Positions 28,403 through 35,301 of a DNA stretch of 35,301 bases are shown here, one piece after another (the stretch's first letter is position 1; each line of letters begins with the position of its first letter). Under the pieces are notes generated by a model, which did no database searches, was not told the origin of the DNA, and saw nothing but the letters and a program-made list of their open reading frames with translations. Both the position numbers and the translations under genes were made by a program. Source of the DNA: Gemmatimonadota bacterium (GTDB lineage Bacteria > Gemmatimonadota > Gemmatimonadetes > Longimicrobiales > RSA9); assembly GCA_019689775.1 (NCBI GenBank), contig JADGGV010000003.1, forward strand, positions 1 to 35,301, read 5' to 3'.

Positions 28403-28896
28403 TGCGAGGCCGGGTCTTCGGGGTCCCAGAGCGCCGCGAGCGGATGATCCTGCGCCATCAGCCGGTCGAGGTCGTAGATGAAGCGCTCGCGCGTGAATTC
28501 GGAGTTCTCGTAGTCCTGCCCCACGTGGATCGCCTCGACGGGGCAGACCTCCTGGCACATGCCGCAGAAGATGCAGCGGAACTCGTCGATCTCGTAGACG
28601 ATCGGATAGCGGTTCCCCTGATCGTCCTCACCCGGCACGAGTCGGATGCAGTTCGACGGGCAGATCGTCGGGCACAGCCCGCACGCGACGCACTTCGGCC
28701 GCCCGTCCGCGTGCACCGCCATGCGGTGCGTGCCGCGCCAGCGCGGCGCCAGCTCCGGCTTCACCTCCGGATACTGGAGCGTGACCTTCTGCGGCCGCAC
28801 CAGGTGCCGGAACGTCAGCGCCATCCCCTTGAGCGTCGCTCGCAGGTAGGACGTCGTCCCGACGGGCCGCTTCATGACCTTCACGCCGATGGCCAT
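28399..28896 (-). CDS. nuoI: NADH-quinone oxidoreductase subunit I (2x[4Fe-4S])
   Basis: CVACGLCPTICPSNCI and CIFCGMCQEVCPVEAI. Confidence 0.96.
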   Translation of the reverse strand: MAIGVKVMKRPVGTTSYLRATLKGMALTFRHLVRPQKVTLQYPEVKPELAPRWRGTHRMAVHADGRPKCVACGLCPTICPSNCIRLVPGEDDQGNRYPIVYEIDEFRCIFCGMCQEVCPVEAIHVGQDYENSEFTRERFIYDLDRLMAQDHPLAALWDPEDPASQ

Positions 28897-28917
28897 CGGC
28901 CGTTCGCCTCCAGAGTG

Positions 28918-30240
28918 TCAGTCCCTGATGCCGGCGGGCTCCGGCTCCTCGACGGCGACGGGCATCGCCAGGCGCGCATCCACCCGCCGCCGCCGCCGAT
29001 CGTGCGCCGACGCGCCCGAGATCACGCGGTCGCGGTCGATGACCATGAAGAAGATCGCGGCGACGACCGCGTTCACCACGGTCAGGATCAGGCCGAACCC
29101 CAGACCGTATGGGATGCCGAGGGCGTCCAGCACGAGGATCGTCGTGCCCGTGACCACGATGAAGACGAGCGCGGTCGGCAGCATCACCTTCCAGCCGAGG
29201 TGCATCACCTGGTCGTAGCGGAAGCGCGGCACGGTCCAGCGCACCCACATGTAGAGCAGGATGAAGAAGCCGGTCTTCGTGGCGAAGGCGCCGAACGTCA
29301 GCAGCGTCTTCCACCAGGCAGGCTCCGCGCCGGCGACGACGCCGGGCGCGATCATGATCATATTGTCGCCCTGCCAGATCGGAATGTCCCAACCACCGAG
29401 GAACAGCGTCGCCATCACCGCCGACGCCGTCAGCATGTTCGAGTACTCACCGATGAAGAAGAGCGAGAACTTCATCGACGAGTACTCGGTGTGGTAGCCG
29501 GTGATGAGCTCCGATTCGGCCTCAGGCAGGTCGAACGGGAGGCGGTTCGTCTCCGCGAAGGCGGACACGACGAACAGGAAGAACGCGAGGCCGAGCGGCA
29601 GCGCGTACCAGAGGTGCATCGTCTGCTGGGCCCAGACGACCTGGGTCAGCGTCACGTTGCCGGCCAGCATGAACACCGGGATGAGGCTCATCCCGAGCGC
29701 GACCTCGTAGCTGACCATCTGCGCGCTCGCGCGCAGCCCGCCGAGGAACGCGTACTTGTTGTTCGACGCCCAGCCCGCCATCACGATCCCGTACACGCCC
29801 AGGCTGGTCAGCGCCAGGATGTAGAGGATGCCGATCGGCAGGTCCGCCACGACCATGTTGACGACGCCGACGCCCGGGATCGGCAGCGGCGACGCGAACG
29901 GAATGACGGCGAACGTCATCAGCGCCGGGATGCCCGTGAGCATCGGCGCCAGGATGTAGTAGATGTTCGCCGCCTTGGCCGGGTACATCTCCTCCTTGAC
30001 GAGATTCTTGAGCCCGTCCGCGAGCGGCTGGAGGATCCCCCGCGGCCCGACCCGGTTCGGCCCCAGGCGGTCCTGGATCCACGCCGAGATCCAACGTTCG
30101 AGCAGCGTCAGGTAGGCGACCACCACCATGACGCCCGTGAAGACCACGACCACCTTGATCACGGACGCGATCAGGAACGCCGTGTTCGAGAGCGGCTGCA
30201 CCTGGTGCAGCGGCACGTTCGTCGCCGGGAACTGGATCAT
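28918..30240 (-). CDS. nuoH: NADH-quinone oxidoreductase subunit H
   Basis: LLERWISAWIQDRLGPNRVGPRGILQPLADGLKNLVKEEMYP, AETNRLPFDLPEAESELITGYHTEYSSMKFSLFFIGEY. Confidence 0.96.
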   Translation of the reverse strand: MIQFPATNVPLHQVQPLSNTAFLIASVIKVVVVFTGVMVVVAYLTLLERWISAWIQDRLGPNRVGPRGILQPLADGLKNLVKEEMYPAKAANIYYILAPMLTGIPALMTFAVIPFASPLPIPGVGVVNMVVADLPIGILYILALTSLGVYGIVMAGWASNNKYAFLGGLRASAQMVSYEVALGMSLIPVFMLAGNVTLTQVVWAQQTMHLWYALPLGLAFFLFVVSAFAETNRLPFDLPEAESELITGYHTEYSSMKFSLFFIGEYSNMLTASAVMATLFLGGWDIPIWQGDNMIMIAPGVVAGAEPAWWKTLLTFGAFATKTGFFILLYMWVRWTVPRFRYDQVMHLGWKVMLPTALVFIVVTGTTILVLDALGIPYGLGFGLILTVVNAVVAAIFFMVIDRDRVISGASAHDRRRRRVDARLAMPVAVEEPEPAGIRD

Positions 30241-31976
30241 GCGCCCTCCGCCGCGCCGGCGCCGAGCTGGACCGGCTCGTTCAGGAGCGCGCCGCGCCCG
30301 CCGATCACCTCGTAGCTGAGCCCGCCGAACGCCTCGTACAGCTCGGCGGCACGCAGGAACGCCGAGGCGGCGTCGGCCGGCGCGGGCCCGTCATCCAGGC
30401 CGGCCAGCACGACGCCGAGCACCTGCCACGCCGGCCGCGCGAGCGGCGGCGGCTCGAGCGCCGGCCAGAAGCGCTGGACGCGCCCCTCGAAGTTCGTGAA
30501 CGTCCCCTCCTGCTCGACGAAGTTCGTCACCGGGAGGATGAAGTCGGCGTTCCGGACCGCGGGCCCCGGTTCCGAGCCGAGGTAGACGAAGAGCGCTGCG
30601 TCGGCGCCGAACGTCTCCGGCACATCCGCCAGCGCATCGCCGAGCACGAGGATGATCTTGCCGGCGGTCGTGAGCTCGTCGAGCCCGCCCGCCCCGGCGT
30701 CGTCGCCGACGCGGCGGAAGCCGACGGCGCGCAGCCCGCGCCCGTTCGCCGCCAGCTCACGGCGACGCGCCAGCTTCGGGAAGCCGGGGCAGACGACCTC
30801 GCTCGGCGCCGTGCGCACGCGGAAGACGGCGTCGCCGCCGCCGAGCACCTGCGCGAGCCGGTGGAGGAGCGCCACGTCCTCGTTCGCGTGGGCCGGCGAG
30901 GCGACGGCGAGCACGCCGTTCTCGCCGCGCAGCCCGCCGAGCCGCTGGACGAGCGCGACCACGGCATCGTGCCACGTCGCCGCCTGGAGGCGCCCCTGCG
31001 CGTCGCGCACCATCGGCCGCTCGCACCGCCCGGTCGGGTTCGGCCCGCCGCCGATCGTGTCGGCCATGCCGATCGTGCCCGTGGGCACGTTGGCGCGGTT
31101 GTACCACTCGTACTCGAGCCGCCCCTCCTCGCACATCCAGTAGGAGTTGACCTCGGGGTTCGGCCGCGGCCGCAGCCGCATGATCAGGTTGTCGCGGCTG
31201 TCGACGTAGACGTTGCACCCCTGCGAGCAGTTCGGGCAGATCGACGGGCTGCGGTCGAGGTCCCAGGCCCGCGCCTTGTGCAGGAAATCCTTCGACAGGA
31301 GCGCGCCGACCGGGCAGATGTCAATGATGTTCCCTGCCCAGAGGTCACCGTCCAGGCCCTCGTCGAAGAACGTGTCGATCACGGACCGGTTGCCGCGCTG
31401 CACCACGCACAGCGCGTCGTTGCCGGCGATCTCGCGCATGAAGCGCACGCAGCGGGTGCACATGATGCACCGGTCGCCCTCGTAGAGGACGTCGCCGCCG
31501 AAGTCGTCCTGGTTGAGCACCCGCTTGGGCTCGACGACCCGGCCGTGCTTGCGCCCCTCCGCGTGCGTGTAGTCTTGCAGCTTGCACTCGCCGGCCTTGT
31601 CGCAGATCGGGCAGTCGAGCGGATGGTTCAGCAGGTAGAACTCGAGGTTCCCCTCCCGCGCCGCCCGCGCCTTGGCCGACTCCGTGAGGATGCTCTGCCC
31701 CTCGCCGACCACCGTCACGCACGCCGGCTGGAGCTTGGGCGCACCCTCGATCTCGACCAGGCACATCCGGCACATGGCCGGCGCCGAGAGGCCCGGGTGG
31801 TAGCAGTAGTAGGGGATCCCGATGCCGGCCGCCTCCGCCGCCTCGATGATCCGCGTCCCCTTGGGGACGCTCACCGCCACGCCGTTGATCGTGCAGTTCA
31901 CCAGGTCCTGCGGCGGCGGCGCCGCGGCCCCGGCGGCATCGCTCCCGGCGGACGTCCCCTGTCCCGTGATCGCCAT
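30237..31976 (-). CDS. nuoG: NADH-quinone oxidoreductase subunit G (short form)
   Basis: YYCYHPGLSAPAMCRMCLVEIEGAPK, LLNHPLDCPICDKAGECKLQDY, EGDRCIMCTRCVRFMREIAG, CPNCSQGCNVYVDSRDN...WMCEEGR. Confidence 0.94.
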   Translation of the reverse strand: MAITGQGTSAGSDAAGAAAPPPQDLVNCTINGVAVSVPKGTRIIEAAEAAGIGIPYYCYHPGLSAPAMCRMCLVEIEGAPKLQPACVTVVGEGQSILTESAKARAAREGNLEFYLLNHPLDCPICDKAGECKLQDYTHAEGRKHGRVVEPKRVLNQDDFGGDVLYEGDRCIMCTRCVRFMREIAGNDALCVVQRGNRSVIDTFFDEGLDGDLWAGNIIDICPVGALLSKDFLHKARAWDLDRSPSICPNCSQGCNVYVDSRDNLIMRLRPRPNPEVNSYWMCEEGRLEYEWYNRANVPTGTIGMADTIGGGPNPTGRCERPMVRDAQGRLQAATWHDAVVALVQRLGGLRGENGVLAVASPAHANEDVALLHRLAQVLGGGDAVFRVRTAPSEVVCPGFPKLARRRELAANGRGLRAVGFRRVGDDAGAGGLDELTTAGKIILVLGDALADVPETFGADAALFVYLGSEPGPAVRNADFILPVTNFVEQEGTFTNFEGRVQRFWPALEPPPLARPAWQVLGVVLAGLDDGPAPADAASAFLRAAELYEAFGGLSYEVIGGRGALLNEPVQLGAGAAEGA

Positions 31977-31989
31977 CGCGCAAACTCCC

Positions 31990-33291
31990 TCAGGCCACTG
32001 CCGCCGCGGCCACCGGGCAGGCGCCGTGGTGGATGTGGCCCAGGTAGTCGTCCTTGAACTTCTTCAGCGAGCTCATCACCGGAGCCGCACAGGAATCGCT
32101 GAGCACGCAGATCGTCGTGCCGGTCATGTTCGTCGACAGATCCACGAGCTTCTCGAGGTCGGCCTCCGTCCCGAGCCCCGCCTCGATGCGCCGCATGATC
32201 TTCGCGACCCACGCCGTCCCCTCGCGGCACGGCGTGCACTGGCCGCACGACTCATGGGCGTAGAACTCCACCATGCGCCGGACCTGCTTGACCATGCAGG
32301 TGCGGTCGTCCATGACGATGACCGAGGCGGTGCCGAGCATGCTCCCGGCGGCGATGACGCTCTCGTAATCCAGGTTGATGTCGCACTCCTCGGCGGCCAG
32401 GATCGGGACCGAGCTGCCGCCTGGGATCACGGCCTTCAGCTTGCGACCGTCGCGGATGCCGCCGCAGACGTCGTACAGCAGCTCGTGCATCGGGAAGCCG
32501 AGCGGGAACTCGTAGTTGCCGCGCCGCACCACGTGCCCCGAGACGTTGAAGAGCTTCGTGCCCGGGCTCTTCTCCGTGCCGAAGCCCCGGTACCAGGCGG
32601 CCCCCTTGTTGATGATGTGCGGGACCGCGCACAGCGTCTCGACGTTGTTGATCGTCGTCGGCCGGCCGAAGGCGCCCGAGACCGCCGGGAAGGGCGGCTT
32701 GACCCGCGGCTGCCCGCGGCGCCCCTCCAGCGAGTTCATCAGCGCCGTCTCCTCGCCGCAGATGTAGGCGCCCGCCCCAAGGTGCAGCGTGACGTCGATG
32801 TCGATCCCCGTGCCGAGGATGTTCTTCCCGGCCAGCCCGTTCTGGTACGCCTCCTCGATCGCGCGCGCCACCACCTGGGCGGGCTCGAAGAACTCGCCGC
32901 GCACGTAGATGTAGACGTGATCGGCCTGGATGGCGTACGCGCCGATCAGCGCGCCCTCGATGAGCTGGTGCGGCGTCCAGCGGATCAGCTCCCGGTCCTT
33001 GAACGCGCCCGGCTCGGATTCGTCGGAGTTGACCAGCAGGTAGCTCGGGCCCGTCTTCTCCTTCGGCATGAACGACCACTTCACGCCGGTCGGGAAGCCC
33101 GCCCCGCCGCGCCCGCGCAGCCCGCTCGCCTTGACCTCCTCGATGACCGCGTCGCGACCCATCTCAATGGCCTTGCGCAGCGCCTGGTAGCCGCCGCGCT
33201 TCTTCCAGCCGTCGAGCGTCCGGGCCTCCGGATCTCCGAAGTACTCGGAGAGGATCCGCGTCTCCTTCTCGTGCCGGAACGGATACGCCAT
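31990..33291 (-). CDS. nuoF: NADH-quinone oxidoreductase subunit F
   Basis: LRGRGGAGFPTGVKWSFMP, LLVNSDESEPGAFKDREL, GAGAYICGEETALMNSLEGRRGQPR, ESCGQCTPCREGT. ATG at 33291. Confidence 0.96.
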   Translation of the reverse strand: MAYPFRHEKETRILSEYFGDPEARTLDGWKKRGGYQALRKAIEMGRDAVIEEVKASGLRGRGGAGFPTGVKWSFMPKEKTGPSYLLVNSDESEPGAFKDRELIRWTPHQLIEGALIGAYAIQADHVYIYVRGEFFEPAQVVARAIEEAYQNGLAGKNILGTGIDIDVTLHLGAGAYICGEETALMNSLEGRRGQPRVKPPFPAVSGAFGRPTTINNVETLCAVPHIINKGAAWYRGFGTEKSPGTKLFNVSGHVVRRGNYEFPLGFPMHELLYDVCGGIRDGRKLKAVIPGGSSVPILAAEECDINLDYESVIAAGSMLGTASVIVMDDRTCMVKQVRRMVEFYAHESCGQCTPCREGTAWVAKIMRRIEAGLGTEADLEKLVDLSTNMTGTTICVLSDSCAAPVMSSLKKFKDDYLGHIHHGACPVAAAAVA

Positions 33292-33295
33292 GTCT

Positions 33296-34132
33296 CTACG
33301 CCTCGTCCGCCGGAGCGCCGGACGACGAGCCGGCGCCCGCACGCCGCGGCGCCCCGCCCGCCGTGCTCGCGCCGGCCCCCGCGCCCGACCCGTCGGCCGC
33401 GTCGGAGGAGTCCTCCCCCGCGACCAGCCCGGCGACGATGGCCGGCACGTCCTCCGGCGTCACGTTCTCGAAGTAGCGGCTGTTGATCTGCACGGCCACG
33501 GGGAAGCCGCACGCGCCCAGGCACTCCACCTCCATCACGGTGAAGTTGCCATCGGGGGTCGTGACCCCGGGCTCGACGTCGAGGTGCTCGAGGAACGCCT
33601 GAAGCACCTCGTCGCCCCCGCACAGGTTGCACGCGACGTTCGTGCAGACCTGCACCAGGTACCGACCCACCGGCTGTCGGTTGTACATGGTGTAGAACGT
33701 CGCGACGCCGCGCACGTACGCCGGCGACAGCCCGAGGATCTCGGCGACGCGCGCCATCGCGTCCGGGCCCACGTAGCCGCGGACCTCCTCCGCCAGGTTC
33801 AGCAGCGGGAGCAGCGCGCCCCGCTTGTCCGGGTAGCGCGCGATGATCTTCTCCGCCCGCTCGGCGTACGGCCCCTCGAACAGCGGCGCGTCCGGCTCCT
33901 TCGCGGCGAGCTGATAGGGCATCGAGCAGACCGCGCCCCCGACGCCCCCGTCCAACGGGCGCCGTCCCACGTAGCTGTCGCCCCGGATGTCCGCCTCGCT
34001 CAGGTGACTGAAGTCGCCGCGCTCGCCGGCCCAGCCGGGATTCCCACCCACGAGCGGCGTGCGCGTCGGGCCGGTCGCGCCGGCCGCCGGCGCACCGCCG
34101 ATCACCTCACCGGTCGGCAGCTCGGCGCTCAT
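33296..34132 (-). CDS. nuoE: NADH-quinone oxidoreductase subunit E with N- and C-terminal low-complexity extensions
   Basis: Core IIARYPDKRGALLPLLNLAEEVRGYV...VATFYTMYNRQPVGRYLVQVCTNVACNLCGGDEVL...ECLGACGFPVAVQIN. ATG at 34132 overlaps the nuoD stop (ATGA); internal alternative ATG at 33922. Confidence 0.92.
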   Translation of the reverse strand: MSAELPTGEVIGGAPAAGATGPTRTPLVGGNPGWAGERGDFSHLSEADIRGDSYVGRRPLDGGVGGAVCSMPYQLAAKEPDAPLFEGPYAERAEKIIARYPDKRGALLPLLNLAEEVRGYVGPDAMARVAEILGLSPAYVRGVATFYTMYNRQPVGRYLVQVCTNVACNLCGGDEVLQAFLEHLDVEPGVTTPDGNFTVMEVECLGACGFPVAVQINSRYFENVTPEDVPAIVAGLVAGEDSSDAADGSGAGAGASTAGGAPRRAGAGSSSGAPADEA

Positions 34133-35301
34133 CGGTCGATCTCCCCGAGCACGATGTCCAGGCTCGCGTTCACCGCGATCACGTCCGAGAGCAGGTAGCC
34201 CTCGACCAGCTTCGGCAGCGCCGAGATGTTGACGAAGCTCGGGCCGCGCACCCGCCAACGGACCGGCTTCGAGCCGCCGTCGCTGACGACGTACATGCCA
34301 AGCTCGCCCTTCGAGCTCTCCACGCTGAACCAGCTCTCGCCGCGCGGCGCTCGCACGCCGTCCATGACGACCTTGAAGTGATGGATCATCGACTCCATGT
34401 CCGTCATGGCGTCGCCCTTCCCCGGCAGGATCACCCGCGGGTCGTCCACGTTGATCGGACCGCCGGGCAGGCGGTCGAGCGCCTGCTGGAGGATCCGCAC
34501 GCTCTGCCGCATCTCCTCCATGCGGCACATGTAGCGGTCGTAGTTGTCGCCGTGCTCGCCGACCGGCACGTCGAAGTCGTACGTGTCGTAGTCGTAGTAC
34601 GGCCGGTCCTTGCGGACGTCGTACGGCACGCCCGACGCGCGCAGGTTCGGGCCGGTCAGCCCGTAGTTGATCGCGTCCTCCGGGCCGATCACGCCGACGT
34701 CCCGGTTCCGCCCGATCCACAGATTGTTGTTGCTCAGCAGCGTCTCGACCTCGTCCAGCGTGCGCGGGAACGTGTCGAGGAAGTGCTGGAGCGCGCCCGT
34801 CCACCCCGGCGGCAGGTCCGCCAGCATCCCGCCGATCCGCGTCGCCGACGTCGTAATGCGCGCCCCCGTCAGCGCCTCGTGCAGATCGTAGATCCGCTCG
34901 CGCTCCTGGAACGTGTACAGGAAGACCGTGAAGGCGCCGATGTCGATCGCCGTCGTGCCGATCCAGATCAGATGGCTGAAGATCCGGTCGAGCTCCATGC
35001 AGATCACCCGCACGACCTTGCAGCGCTCGGTGACCTCGATCCCCATCAGCTTCTCGACCGCCATGGCGTACGCGCAGTTGTAGATCAGCGGCGCCAGGTA
35101 GTCCATCCGGTCCGTGAGCGGGATGATCTGGTTCCAGGTCCGGTACTCGCCGAGCTTCTCGAAGCTCGAGTGCAGGTAGCCGATGTGCGGCGTGCACTTG
35201 ACCACCGTCTCGCCATCCAGCTCGAGCACCAGCCGGAGCACGCCGTGCGTCGCCGGGTGCTGCGGGCCGATGTTGATCAGCATGTGCTCGCCGTGCAGCT
35301 C
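34129..35301 (-). CDS. nuoD: NADH-quinone oxidoreductase subunit D, N-terminus probably beyond the window edge
   Basis: NIGPQHPATHGVLRLVLELDGETVVKCTPHIGYLHSSFEKLGEYRTWNQIIPLTDRMDYL...; the frame stays open upstream of the first in-window ATG (ELHGEHMLINIGPQHP), so the ATG at 35283 may be internal. Confidence 0.95.
   Translation of the reverse strand, partial: ELHGEHMLINIGPQHPATHGVLRLVLELDGETVVKCTPHIGYLHSSFEKLGEYRTWNQIIPLTDRMDYLAPLIYNCAYAMAVEKLMGIEVTERCKVVRVICMELDRIFSHLIWIGTTAIDIGAFTVFLYTFQERERIYDLHEALTGARITTSATRIGGMLADLPPGWTGALQHFLDTFPRTLDEVETLLSNNNLWIGRNRDVGVIGPEDAINYGLTGPNLRASGVPYDVRKDRPYYDYDTYDFDVPVGEHGDNYDRYMCRMEEMRQSVRILQQALDRLPGGPINVDDPRVILPGKGDAMTDMESMIHHFKVVMDGVRAPRGESWFSVESSKGELGMYVVSDGGSKPVRWRVRGPSFVNISALPKLVEGYLLSDVIAVNASLDIVLGEIDR

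Noticed and set aside
31319-31324. TTGACA on the minus strand inside nuoG
   Set aside because: No acceptable -10 about 17 bp downstream; it encodes conserved NIIDICPVGAL.

Overview
The window is a dense, GC-rich bacterial chromosomal segment. Every supported gene lies on the minus strand, so transcription runs from right to left. In transcription order I read: a complex I cluster nuoD(E,F,G,H,I,J,K,L,M,N), whose upstream part runs off the right edge; a phosphomannomutase/phosphoglucomutase; a UPF0182 membrane protein; carbamate kinase (arcC); sucC-sucD; a PTS-EIIA/CBS fusion; ndk; a DUF177-rpmF-plsX-fabH-fabD-fabG-acpP-fabF lipid operon; mqnE-mqnC (futalosine menaquinone pathway); ispF; a DedA-family protein; xerD; a pabA/trpG amidotransferase; an outer-membrane beta-barrel protein; and a kdsB truncated by the left edge. 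KdsB and the beta-barrel imply a diderm with LPS. The composition and barrel style resemble Gemmatimonadota-like lineages, but that is only an impression. I saw no tRNA, rRNA, CRISPR array, transposon or phage genes. The window is mostly housekeeping, and I do not see a clear new defence or biosynthetic system. The points most worth a second look are: (1) two promoter-like sites whose -10 hexamer contains the TAG stop codon of the upstream gene; (2) a near-leaderless promoter in front of the DUF177-rpmF-plsX-fab operon; (3) an arcC-sucCD-EIIA/CBS-ndk energy-phosphotransfer neighbourhood; (4) a CX5CX2C radical-SAM motif in MqnE; (5) a bactofilin-like-repeat plus beta-barrel outer-membrane protein coupled to pabA; (6) a DedA gene with no canonical start at the expected N-terminus. 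The very long overlapping plus- and minus-strand ORFs in the track are GC-driven shadow ORFs.
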